From: Microtetraspora niveoalba
GTDB taxonomy: Bacteria; Actinomycetota; Actinomycetes; Streptosporangiales; Streptosporangiaceae
Assembly (NCBI RefSeq): GCF_001570405.1
Contig: NZ_BBYM01000009.1
Location: 62,001 to 126,000, forward strand
Direction: 5' to 3'
Length of the DNA: 64,000 nucleotides
Below, piece after piece: positions 19,028-26,931 of the stretch. How positions within the stretch are numbered: the stretch's first letter is position 1; every line of letters begins with the position of its first letter. Under the pieces are notes generated by a model that worked only from the letters and a program-made list of their open reading frames with translations, did not search any database and had not been told where the DNA came from. The position numbers and the translations under genes are program-made.

Positions 19028-19067
19028 GCTGGAACCCTTTCTAGCTGCAGTCGAACCGAATCCGTGA

Positions 19068-20199
19068 AGACGCCGTTTCGTGGGGATTTCATTTCGGGGG
19101 ATCTTGTGGTAGGCATCTGAAGATCGCGAGTTGACTGCAAAGTTTCACGTAGTCTGTGGTATGAATACGGGCCTGTCAACCCGCTTCGGCCGGGTTCTTG
19201 TCCGTGCATTCATGGAATGCCGCGGCGGGGGACGGTTTACAGTGTGAAACTTCTCGGCGGAACGATGGGGAAATAAACGCAGGCCAGCGGGCCGATGGCT
19301 GCCGGGGAGGCTGGCCGTGCTCTTCCCCAGTGGGGAAGAAGGGCGTATCGTCGTCTGTTTCGCACTACGTGGCAGGTCGGCGGCATGTCCGGGCCGGCTG
19401 CTGGGGCCGGGAGGGCGGGGCGCCCCCGCGCCGCCGTGCCGGCGCCGATGACCGGCGGCGGCCGCCTGAATTCTCGGGTGAGGCGATGGAATGGCCGGGC
19501 GGCCGGCCTTTGAAACCGATTCGCGCATGGGCTGAACGGGAGCTTCCAAGTGCGGGTGCTTTTCGGTGCCCCCGCGTTTCGCGAATCGGCTCGACGGCCC
19601 CTCGTAAATCGCTTTCCGGTCGAGGGCCGGAATCTTCGGCCGGGATTTCTCCGAGCGGATGGTGATCTGCTCCTGGTGTATTCCGACCGGACGGCGGGCG
19701 CCTCGGTTTCCGGAAACCCGCTCAATCCGCCGGGCGGTCGTGACCCTGCTATCCGAATGGCGGCCCCGCCGGTTCCCGGGTTTCATGGGGCCGGCTCGGC
19801 CGGCTCGCATTCCTGTCCGCCGGGGGAAAGGCGGGTGTTTCCCCCGGAGTTCGGATGCTCCAGGCCGCCGCCGGGATCGCCGGGGAGTGGTGCGGCGACG
19901 ACGCCTCCTGCGCGATCGGCCCCGGGATGCCGCCGCGGTCGCGCGCGGCGAGCGTTACGTTCGGCCTGATTCTTCGTGAAACGTGACTTCATCCGAAAAG
20001 CTGAGTTTTGGCGGCCCGTTATGACGGTCATGTGTCGTTCCGGTGCGCCGGACACTATCCCGCAAGTGAAAGATCGTCCCTTTTGTAATGATTGTGAGTC
20101 TTGTGGGGCGAGTGGCTGCCTTGTATGGATCCGTTTTGTATAGGACCGTTCGGGGCTTAAATCTCGATCTTTTGTGGTTCCTTCGGCAAAATCCGTCTC
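19068..20199. other. Gene-free stretch, visibly more AT-rich
   Basis: About 1.1 kb between divergent genes with no convincing coding frame on either strand: the open frames present have no domain, signal peptide or start context. The base composition is noticeably less GC-rich than elsewhere in the window, especially at 19070-19270 and 19970-20200. AAGTTTCAC at 19140-19148 has its inverted copy GTGAAACTT at 19244-19252. It must contain the promoters for the M14 peptidase (left) and the FAD monooxygenase (right), but I could not fix either one. Confidence 0.7.
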
Positions 20200-21549
20200 A
20201 TGATGCGACGGGCCGGTGACCACGCCATCGTCCTGGGGGCGGGAATGAGCGGGCTGCTCGCCGCCCGGGTGCTGACCGATTTCTACGACCGGGTGACGCT
20301 GGTCGAGCGCGACGCGCTGGGGCCGGGTGAAGGAGAGGCGCGCGAAGACGGGCCGGGTGAAGAAGGGCCGGGGGAAAGGGCGCCGCGTAAAGGGGTGCCG
20401 CAAGGCTTCCACGCCCATGCGCTGCTGCCCAGGGGGCTCCAGATCATGGACGAGCTGTTCCCCGGCCTGACCGAGGAGATGATCGCGGACGGCGCCGTGC
20501 CGTACGAACCGGCGCACGTACGGATGATCATGGGAGGGTTCGAGTTCGCGCGCGCCCCGGCAGGTGAGGTCGGGGTGTCGGCGACGCGGCCCTTCCTGGA
20601 GGAGCACGTCCTGCGACGGGTACGGGCGCTGGACCGCGTGGCGATCGAGGACGGCGCGCAGGTCACCGGCGTCCTCATGGAGGAGGACCGGGTCGTCGGG
20701 GCGAGCGTCGCGGGACCGGGCGGGGAGCGCGACCTGCCCGCCGACCTGGTGGTCGACGCCATGGGCCGGGGCGGGCGCACCCCCGCCTGGCTGGAGGCGA
20801 TGGGGTTCGACCGCCCACAGGAGGACACGATCAAGGTCGAGGTCGCGTACGCCACCTGGTACCTGAGGTTTCCCGAGGGGGCCCTGGACGGGGAGCGCAT
20901 GGTCCTCGTCGGCGCGTCCCCCGGCACGCTCAAGGGCGCGGCGCTCTGCATGGTGGAGGGCGACCGGTGGCTGGTGACGCTGGGCGGCAGCGCGGGCGTG
21001 CGCCCGCCGGCCGACCGCGACGGCTTCCTCGCCTGGGTGGACGAGGTGCTCCCGTCCGACGTGGCGGCGGCGGTGCGGCACGCCGAGCCGCTCGGCGAGA
21101 TCGGCGCGGCGCGGATCCCGACGAGCGTCCGGCGCAGGTACGAGCGGCTGGACCGCTTCCCGGAGGGGCTCCTCGTCACCGGGGACGCGATCTGCCACTT
21201 CAACCCGATCTACGGGCAGGGCATGTCGGTGGGGGCGCTGGACGCGGTGGCGATGCGCGAATGCCTGCGCGAGGGGACCGGGAGCCTGGCCGCGCGGTAC
21301 TTCGCGGCCGTCGCGAGGGCGCTCGACCCCGCCTGGCGACTGTCGACCGGCGCGGACCTGGCCCTGCGCGAGGCCGAGGAGCAGAAGACGGTGGCGAGCC
21401 GGCTCCTCAACGCGTACCTCGGGAGGATGCGGCGGGCGGCCGCGCGGGACTGGCGGGTCGCGGAGGCGTTCGGCCGGGTGAGCGGCCTGGTCGACCGGCC
21501 CTCGGCCCTCGTCCGCCCCGCCGTGGTCTGGCGCACCCTGCGCGGCTGA
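20200..21549 (+). CDS. FAD-dependent monooxygenase/epoxidase-like oxidoreductase
   Basis: 449 residues. The N-terminal dinucleotide fold reads AIVLGAGMSGLLAARVLTDF (about residues 8-27) followed by an acidic strand end (VTLVERD). The second FAD-binding motif is LLVTGDAICHFNPIYGQGMS at about residues 326-345, and DLVVDAMGRGGRTP lies between them. This fits aromatic-ring hydroxylase or squalene-epoxidase-like flavoproteins of secondary metabolism; the substrate is unknown. About residues 45-66 form a Gly/Glu-rich insert (around GEGEAREDGPGEEGPGERAP) that looks like a slippage expansion before the conserved GFHAHALLPRG. It starts with two ATGs in a row. No biosynthetic partner gene is adjacent. 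Confidence 0.85.
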   Translation: MMRRAGDHAIVLGAGMSGLLAARVLTDFYDRVTLVERDALGPGEGEAREDGPGEEGPGERAPRKGVPQGFHAHALLPRGLQIMDELFPGLTEEMIADGAVPYEPAHVRMIMGGFEFARAPAGEVGVSATRPFLEEHVLRRVRALDRVAIEDGAQVTGVLMEEDRVVGASVAGPGGERDLPADLVVDAMGRGGRTPAWLEAMGFDRPQEDTIKVEVAYATWYLRFPEGALDGERMVLVGASPGTLKGAALCMVEGDRWLVTLGGSAGVRPPADRDGFLAWVDEVLPSDVAAAVRHAEPLGEIGAARIPTSVRRRYERLDRFPEGLLVTGDAICHFNPIYGQGMSVGALDAVAMRECLREGTGSLAARYFAAVARALDPAWRLSTGADLALREAEEQKTVASRLLNAYLGRMRRAAARDWRVAEAFGRVSGLVDRPSALVRPAVVWRTLRG

Positions 21550-21576
21550 CGGCACCGGCCTTCCGACGGGTGGCTT

Positions 21577-22182
21577 TCAGCCGTCGCCTTCCCCTCGGGC
21601 GGCCAGGGCCTCGCCCAGCTCGTCCGCGTGCCGCAGGGTCCGCACCAGGAACGGCACGGCGAACGCGGTGACGGACCGCTGCGCGCCGCGCGCCCTGGCG
21701 GCCTCCCGCACCTCGGCGGCGATCGCGGACAGGGCGGCGACGGCCCGCAGGGTGAGCCCGACGAGCAGGCCGATCCGGTCCGGCCGTACGCCGAACCGGC
21801 GCAGCGGCGCCAGCCCGCCCTCGACGGCCGACACCACGTCGTCGATCCTGGTGGTGATCGTGAACAGGTTGGCCGCGGCCAGCGCCGCCACGACGCGCAG
21901 GCACACCACGAGCGCCTGGCCGGCACCGAGCAGCCACCACTGCAGGACGAACACGAACGCCGCCAGCACCGCCAGCGAGCGGGCCACCCCCGCGCAGCGC
22001 CGGAGCGGGACCCGCGCCACGCCGTACGCGAGGACGACGGCGGCGCAGATCGCGCCGAGCCAGGCGGGGGAGCGCAACGCGAACACCGCCGCCGCCAGCA
22101 CGAGCAGGGCGGCGAACTTCCCGCCGGCCGGGGCCCGGTGCAACGGGCTCGACCCGGGCTCGTACCATCCGCCCGGCGTCAT
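21577..22182 (-). CDS. bioN: Energy-coupling factor transmembrane subunit EcfT (BioN-like)
   Basis: 201 residues with about five membrane helices. A cytoplasmic coupling region carries the Ala-Arg-Gly signature (REAARARGAQRS, about residues 155-165) that contacts the ATPase. It is the membrane coupling subunit of an ECF vitamin importer. It is the last gene of a five-gene leftward operon whose first gene is bioY, and its ATG overlaps the ATPase stop (22179-22182), so biotin is the likely substrate. Confidence 0.88.
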   Translation of the reverse strand: MTPGGWYEPGSSPLHRAPAGGKFAALLVLAAAVFALRSPAWLGAICAAVVLAYGVARVPLRRCAGVARSLAVLAAFVFVLQWWLLGAGQALVVCLRVVAALAAANLFTITTRIDDVVSAVEGGLAPLRRFGVRPDRIGLLVGLTLRAVAALSAIAAEVREAARARGAQRSVTAFAVPFLVRTLRHADELGEALAARGEGDG

Positions 22183-22853
22183 GTCACGAGCGCGCGGTAG
22201 TGGCGCAGCGCGGGCTCCGGCTCGTCGTCGGCGACGACCCGGCCTCCGTCGATGACGACGACGCGGTCGAAGCCGCCGAGCAGGTCGAGGTCGTGGGTCA
22301 CCAGCACGACCTGCTGCTCCAGGCCGCCGAGCAGTTCCACGAACCGCCGCTTGTTGCGCAGGTCGAGCAGGGTGGTCGGCTCGTCGCAGACGAGCACGGC
22401 GGGGTCGAGCGCGAGCACGGCGCACAGCGCGAGCACCTGCTTCTGCCCGCCGGAGAGCTGGTGGGCGGGGTGGTCGGCGTAGCCGCCGAGGCCGTACTCG
22501 GCCAGCAGCGCGGCGGCCCGCTCGGCCCGCTCGCGCCGGGGGAGCCCGGCCCGCCGGAGCGAGAACGCGACGTCCTCGCCCGCGGTGGGCATCACGATCT
22601 GGCTGTCGGGGTTGGTGAAGACGAACCCGACCCGCCGCCGCACCTCGCGGCCCTGGCGGCTCGGGTCGAGCCCGTCGACCAGGACCCGTCCCGAGGTCGG
22701 CGCGACCAGCCCGTTGATCATGCGGGCCAGGGTGGACTTGCCGGAGCCGTTCGCGCCGACGAACGCCACCCGCCGCTCGGCCAGGCGCAGGTCCACGCCG
22801 GTCAGCACGACCCGTTCGCCGTAGCTGTGCCCGACGTCCTCGAACTCGATCAC
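22179..22853 (-). CDS. bioM: Energy-coupling factor ATPase (BioM-like)
   Basis: 224 residues, one complete ABC domain: Walker A GANGSGKST (33-41), Q-loop around FTNPDSQIVM, signature LSGGQKQ, Walker B VLVCDEPTTLLDLRN, switch His in LVTHDLD. The PTTLLDLRN form is the one I associate with BioM. It energises vitamin uptake together with EcfT and BioY. It starts with GTG overlapping the thiolase stop (GTGA, 22850-22853). A single ATPase gene means the transporter would work with an ATPase homodimer. Confidence 0.91.
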   Translation of the reverse strand: MIEFEDVGHSYGERVVLTGVDLRLAERRVAFVGANGSGKSTLARMINGLVAPTSGRVLVDGLDPSRQGREVRRRVGFVFTNPDSQIVMPTAGEDVAFSLRRAGLPRRERAERAAALLAEYGLGGYADHPAHQLSGGQKQVLALCAVLALDPAVLVCDEPTTLLDLRNKRRFVELLGGLEQQVVLVTHDLDLLGGFDRVVVIDGGRVVADDEPEPALRHYRALVT

Positions 22854-23974
22854 GGCACCGCCTCCCACAGCGCGGCCACGCCGACGCCTCCGCCGGCGGA
22901 CAGGGCGGCCAGCCCGGAGCCCGCGCCGCGTACCCGGACCAGGGTGGCGAACAGGCGCACGACCAGCACGGCGCCGGACGCGCCCCAGGGGTGGCCGAGC
23001 GCGATCGCCCCGCCGTCGGGGCTGACCGTGCGCTCGTCGATCCCGGCGGCGTCCAGGCAGGCGAGCGTCTGCCCGGCGAACGCCTCGTTGAACTCCACGA
23101 CGTCGGGTGTGCGGCCGAGCACGGCCTTCATCGCGGGGACCGCGCCCAGGCCGAGCCGGTTCGGGTCGACGGCCGAGGTCGCCGAGGCGGTCAGCCGCAG
23201 GCCGGGCAGGCCGAGCCGGCGGCGTACGGTCTCGCTCACCACCAGCACGGCGGCGGCGCCGTCGTTGATGCCGCACGAGTTGGCCGCGGTCGCGGTGCCG
23301 CCGGGGGTGAACGCGGGCCGGAACCGGGCGAGGCGTTCCACGGTGAAGCCGACGCGGGGACGCTCGTCCCGCTCGACGCCGCCGACGGGGACCAGCTCGG
23401 CGGCGAACCGCCCGGCCCGCGCCGCCTCGACGGCCCTGGCGTGGCTGCGGGCGGCGAAGGCGTCCTGCCGCTCGCGGGAGATGCCCGCCTCGGCCGCCAC
23501 CAGGTCGGCGGCCGGGCCCATGTCCGGGTCGCCGATCTCGGCGGGGGCGAACGGCGCCCGCGTGTAGGGGCGCGGCGGCTCGCCGGGGCTCTCGGGACGC
23601 CACGCGCGGATGGGCGCGGTCGAGGCGCTCTCGACGCCTCCGGCGAGGTACGCCGTCCCCTCACCGGCGCGGATCATGGTCGCGGCGAGGACGATCGCGG
23701 CGAGGCCGCTGGCGCACTGCCGGTCCACGGTCATGCCGGGCACGCGCTCGGGCAGTCCGGCGCGCAGGGCGGCCATCCTCGCGGGGTTGCCACCGGGACC
23801 GAAGACGTTGCCGAGGACGACGTCGTCCACCGCGTCCAGCCCGGCGTCGTCGAGCACGGCGCGCAGCACCGGCGCGGCCAGCTCGTCGGCGGCGAGGCGG
23901 CGCAGGGCGCCCCCCACGTTGCCGATCGGGGTGCGCCGCGCGGCGACGATCACGGGGGTCAGGTCGTCGTTCAA
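22850..23974 (-). CDS. Thiolase-family enzyme (YhfS-like) with Cys-to-Ser change at an active-site position
   Basis: 374 residues of the acetyl-CoA acetyltransferase family. The nucleophile Cys87 (DRQCASG), the NEAFAG motif and His328 (GGAIALGHPWGASGA) are present. In the last motif, where active thiolases have C-x-GGG, this protein reads GLAALSAGGGVG: Ser359 replaces the Cys that acts as general base. Chemistry may thus be altered or slowed. The start is a TTG at 23974 that overlaps the ligase stop by four bases; all other junctions of this operon have the same overlap, which supports it. A GTG at 23953 is the alternative. It is encoded within a bioY-ecfAT biotin-uptake operon. Confidence 0.87.
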   Translation of the reverse strand: MNDDLTPVIVAARRTPIGNVGGALRRLAADELAAPVLRAVLDDAGLDAVDDVVLGNVFGPGGNPARMAALRAGLPERVPGMTVDRQCASGLAAIVLAATMIRAGEGTAYLAGGVESASTAPIRAWRPESPGEPPRPYTRAPFAPAEIGDPDMGPAADLVAAEAGISRERQDAFAARSHARAVEAARAGRFAAELVPVGGVERDERPRVGFTVERLARFRPAFTPGGTATAANSCGINDGAAAVLVVSETVRRRLGLPGLRLTASATSAVDPNRLGLGAVPAMKAVLGRTPDVVEFNEAFAGQTLACLDAAGIDERTVSPDGGAIALGHPWGASGAVLVVRLFATLVRVRGAGSGLAALSAGGGVGVAALWEAVP

Positions 23975-25275
23975 CGCAGCGGCTCGGCAGGGAGGGTGCC
24001 GTCCCGCAGCTGCAGGGCGATCGCGGCGCGGGCCGGCTTTCCGGACGGCGTGCGGGGGAGCGCCCGCGTCGCCAGCCAGCGGCGCGGACGTTTGCCCGGT
24101 TCGAGCGCGGCCCTCGCGGCGTCGCGCAGGTCGCGCAGCGCGGGACGCCCGCCCGCGCCGACCTCGACGACGGCGGTGACGATCGCGCCGAGTGCCGGGT
24201 GCGGCGTGCCGGTGACGAGCACGTCCGCCACGCCGGGGACGGCGCGCAGCACCGCCTCGACCTCCTCGGCGGACACGAGCCTGCCGCCGCTGGACACGAC
24301 CGCGCCGTCCCGGCCGCGCACCACGAGGCACCCGTCCGGGTCCGTCTCGACCCGGTCGCCCACGGTGGACCACTCGCCGTCCGGCGGATGGAGCACGCCG
24401 TCCCGGAGGCGGCCGCCGTACGCCAGGGGCGAGTTCACCCACAGCAGGCCGTCGCGGATGTCGAGCCGTACGCCGGGGACCGGGCGCAGGCCGTCGCCGC
24501 CGCGCCGGACGGCGATCAGCGAGTGCTCGGCCGAGCCGTAGTACTCGACCAGCTCGGCGTCCGGCAGCAGCCGGGCGAACCGGTCCCGCGTCTCGGCGCC
24601 GAGGTGCGCCCCTCCGCAGACCACGGTGCGCAGGGCCGTCCCCGCGCCGGGCCGCCCCTCCAGTACGGCGAGCAGCCCGGCCAGCATGGTGGGGACCAGG
24701 TGGACGGTGGCCGCGTCGCGGGCGGCGGCGGCCGCGGCCTCGGGGTCCCAGCGCGGCAGAAGCCGCGGGTCGTGGCCGCACCACAGCGCGTGCAGCGCGC
24801 CGAACAGGAAGAGCGACGAGCTCAGCGGTCCGGGGACCAGCACGGGACCGGGTAGGGGGCCGAGCGCCGCGAAGCTGCGCAGCCACGACCCGCGGGTGCG
24901 GATGAGCACCTTGGGCCGGGCGCTGCTGCCGGAGGTCGTCGGCAGGTAGAAGAAGGTGCCGTCGTCCCCGGCGGGCGCGACCCCGTCGGCGGCCGGGTCC
25001 GGCGTGCCGGCGACCGCGAGGTGCGGGCGGGCGTCGGCGAGCACCGCCTCCCGCTCGCGCGGAGTCCAGGCGGGCTCGACCAGCAGGGCCGCCGCGCCGA
25101 GCAGGTCCGCGCCGAGGAACCAGGCCAGCGCGTCCGGTCCGGTCGCGTCGACGGCGACGCGCGACCCCTCGCCGGCGCCGCGCGCGGCCATCCACCGGGC
25201 GGCCCCGTGCGCCCGGGCGAGCAGCGCGTACGGGACCGTGGCCGGGCCGAGGACCGGGGGCGTGGCGAGGGTCAT
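23971..25275 (-). CDS. Acyl-CoA/AMP-forming ligase (YhfT-like)
   Basis: 434 residues, shorter than typical 500-550 residue acyl-CoA synthetases. It has the ANL motifs: P-loop TTSGSSARPK (about 129-138), A5 YYGSAEHS, A7 VGDRVETDPDG, and the C-terminal catalytic Lys in TPSGKPAR. It should activate a carboxylic acid as an acyl-adenylate and then a CoA thioester. Placed between bioY and a thiolase, it recalls the Bacillus yhfU-yhfT-yhfS set (bioY homologue, ligase, thiolase), which is under biotin control there as I recall. A substrate linked to biotin precursors or pimelate is plausible but unproven. The ATG overlaps the bioY stop. Confidence 0.88.
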   Translation of the reverse strand: MTLATPPVLGPATVPYALLARAHGAARWMAARGAGEGSRVAVDATGPDALAWFLGADLLGAAALLVEPAWTPREREAVLADARPHLAVAGTPDPAADGVAPAGDDGTFFYLPTTSGSSARPKVLIRTRGSWLRSFAALGPLPGPVLVPGPLSSSLFLFGALHALWCGHDPRLLPRWDPEAAAAAARDAATVHLVPTMLAGLLAVLEGRPGAGTALRTVVCGGAHLGAETRDRFARLLPDAELVEYYGSAEHSLIAVRRGGDGLRPVPGVRLDIRDGLLWVNSPLAYGGRLRDGVLHPPDGEWSTVGDRVETDPDGCLVVRGRDGAVVSSGGRLVSAEEVEAVLRAVPGVADVLVTGTPHPALGAIVTAVVEVGAGGRPALRDLRDAARAALEPGKRPRRWLATRALPRTPSGKPARAAIALQLRDGTLPAEPLR

Positions 25276-25859
25276 GGGGCTCGCTTCGCCGATCCGGCCA
25301 GCCGTCCGGGCAGGGCGCGGTGCAGTACGGCGGCGATCAGCGACGCCGCCACCACCTTGGCGGCGTCGCCCGGGAGGAAGACCAGCGACTGTGTCGCGGC
25401 GGCGGGGAGGTCGCCGGTGTAGAGGCCGAGGAACGGCACGCCGATCAGGTAGTCGGCGGCCAGCCCGGCGGCGGTGGCGGCGAGCAGCACCGGCAGGCGG
25501 GGGCGCTTCGCGCGCTCCACGATCAGGCCGACGACCAGTGCGGACAGGATCCAGCCCAGCAGGAACCCGCCGCTCGGGCCGACGAAGGGGGCGATCCCCG
25601 CGCGCCCGCCGGACAGCAGAGGCAGGCCGATCGCGGTCAACGCGAGGAGCAGTACGACCGACGCGGCGCCGCGGCGGGCGCCCAGGACCGCTCCGGCCAG
25701 CAGCGGGCCGGCGTTCTGCAGCACGATGGGCACGCCGGAGCCGCCGACGTAGACGCCGGGGAAAATCCCGAGCACCGCGATGAAGGCGGCGAAGACGACC
25801 GTCCGGGCCAGGTCGGCGGCGGGCAGGGGGTTACGGGATCCTGACACGTCGCACACCAT
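25272..25859 (-). CDS. bioY: BioY-type biotin ECF transporter substrate-binding (S) component
   Basis: 195 residues with about six membrane helices. Recognisable BioY features are GSGVPIVLQNAGPLLAGAVLG, the GPSGGFLLGWI segment and YLIGVPFLGLYTG. It binds biotin at the membrane and passes it in using the EcfT and EcfA subunits encoded downstream in the same operon. The gene heads the operon. Its promoter faces a divergent YiaAB-type gene across about 120 bases that include two direct repeats. Confidence 0.93.
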   Translation of the reverse strand: MVCDVSGSRNPLPAADLARTVVFAAFIAVLGIFPGVYVGGSGVPIVLQNAGPLLAGAVLGARRGAASVVLLLALTAIGLPLLSGGRAGIAPFVGPSGGFLLGWILSALVVGLIVERAKRPRLPVLLAATAAGLAADYLIGVPFLGLYTGDLPAAATQSLVFLPGDAAKVVAASLIAAVLHRALPGRLAGSAKRAP

Positions 25860-25911
25860 ATCCGGCCGTCTTCCACCACATCGAGGCCGGGAACGGCCCC
25901 CGACCGGGTGA

Positions 25912-25950
25912 CGTACTCAGGTGCGGTCGGGTAGGCGTACTCAGGCGCGG
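25912..25950. promoter_or_regulatory. Direct repeats CGTACTCAGG-Y-GCGG in the bioY/yiaAB divergent promoter
   Basis: CGTACTCAGGTGCGG (25912-25926) and CGTACTCAGGCGCGG (25936-25950) differ by one base and are 24 bases apart. Each contains GTACTCA, which is one arm of the MacR recognition palindrome as I recall it from Streptomyces. A MacR/MacS pair is encoded 330 bases to the right. Binding by that regulator is inference. Confidence 0.55.
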
Positions 25951-25979
25951 AGGCCGGGGCGGGGCCGACCATCGGAGGC

Positions 25980-26273
25980 ATGAAGACCAAGCCCATCCAG
26001 CCCACGATGACGGCCGCCTACTACGCCCAGTGCGTCATCTCGTTCGGGCTCGCGCTCACCAGCGTCGCGGTCGGCGTCGCGTACCTGCCGGTCAGCCCGT
26101 GGGTGCGGGCGTTCCTCGCGGTCGGGGTGTTGTACACGGTGACGACGGCGTTCGCGCTCGCCAAGTGCGTGCGCGACCGGCAGGAGCTCGACAACATGTC
26201 CAACCGGGTGGACCAGGCGCGCCTGGAGAAGCTCCTGTCCGAGCACGACCCGTACAAGGTGGACGGCGTGTGA
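25980..26273 (+). CDS. YiaA/YiaB-type two-helix inner membrane protein
   Basis: 97 residues. Two membrane helices (about 15-35 and 42-62) surround VGVAYLPVSPWVRAFLAVG, followed by TAFALAKCVRDRQELDN, the hallmark of the YiaAB domain, and a charged C-terminal helix. Function in the family is unknown. It converges with the downstream MacR gene, separated by ten bases. The direct-repeat GTACTCA elements lie 30-68 bases before its ATG, where a regulator could act. Confidence 0.88.
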   Translation: MKTKPIQPTMTAAYYAQCVISFGLALTSVAVGVAYLPVSPWVRAFLAVGVLYTVTTAFALAKCVRDRQELDNMSNRVDQARLEKLLSEHDPYKVDGV

Positions 26274-26283
26274 CCTCGGGGTC

Positions 26284-26931
26284 CTATTCCTCGTCCAGCC
26301 CGCGCTCGATCGCGTAGCGGACCAGCTCGACCCGGTTGTGCAGCCGCAGCTTGCTGAGCGTGTTCTGCACGTGGTTCTGCACCGTGCGGTGGGAGAGCAC
26401 CAGCCGTTCGGCGATCTGCTTGTACGAGAGCCCCTTGGCGACCAGGCGCAGCACCTCGGTCTCGCGGTCGGTGAGCCGGGGGCCGTCGTCGGGCGCCGGC
26501 TGAGCGGCGAGCCGGCGGTACTCGCCGAGGACGAGCCCGGCCAGGCCCGGGGTGAACACGGCGTCGCCCGCGGCGGTGCGCCGTACGGCCTGGAGGAACT
26601 CCTCGCGGCTCGCGGACTTGACCAGGTAGCCGGAGGCGCCCGCCTTCACCGCGTCGAGGACGTCGTCCTGCTCGCCGCTCGCCGACAACACGAGCACGTG
26701 CGGCGGGTGCGCGGAGGCGGCCAGCCCGCGGGCCACCTCGACCCCGGACAGGTCGGGCAGCCGCAGGTCGAGGACGACCACGTCGGGTCGCACGGCCGCC
26801 GCGACCCGGAGCGCCTGCCGTCCCTCACCCGTGGTCGCCACCACGTCGCAGCCGGCCTCGCCGAGATCGCGTGCGATGGCGTCGCGCCACATCGGGTGGT
26901 CGTCCACCACCATCACCCGCAGACCGTTCAC
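26284..26931 (-). CDS. NarL-family response regulator (MacR-like)
   Basis: 215 residues: a receiver domain (MVVDDHPMWRDA, Asp in VVVLDLRLPDLSG, Lys in GYLVKSASREE) and a LuxR helix-turn-helix (LTDRETEVLRLVAKGLSYKQIAERLVLSHRTVQNHV). It follows a MacS-type kinase gene, and the two coding regions overlap by 107 bases. In Streptomyces the MacRS system controls morphogenetic membrane proteins. Assignment as MacR rests on the kinase partner. Confidence 0.9.
   Translation of the reverse strand: MNGLRVMVVDDHPMWRDAIARDLGEAGCDVVATTGEGRQALRVAAAVRPDVVVLDLRLPDLSGVEVARGLAASAHPPHVLVLSASGEQDDVLDAVKAGASGYLVKSASREEFLQAVRRTAAGDAVFTPGLAGLVLGEYRRLAAQPAPDDGPRLTDRETEVLRLVAKGLSYKQIAERLVLSHRTVQNHVQNTLSKLRLHNRVELVRYAIERGLDEE

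Noticed and set aside
19131-19165. Possible sigma-70 promoter TTGACT ... TATGAA in the gene-free region
   Set aside because: Spacing between the hexamers is 23 bases, too long, and no gene follows within reach on that strand.
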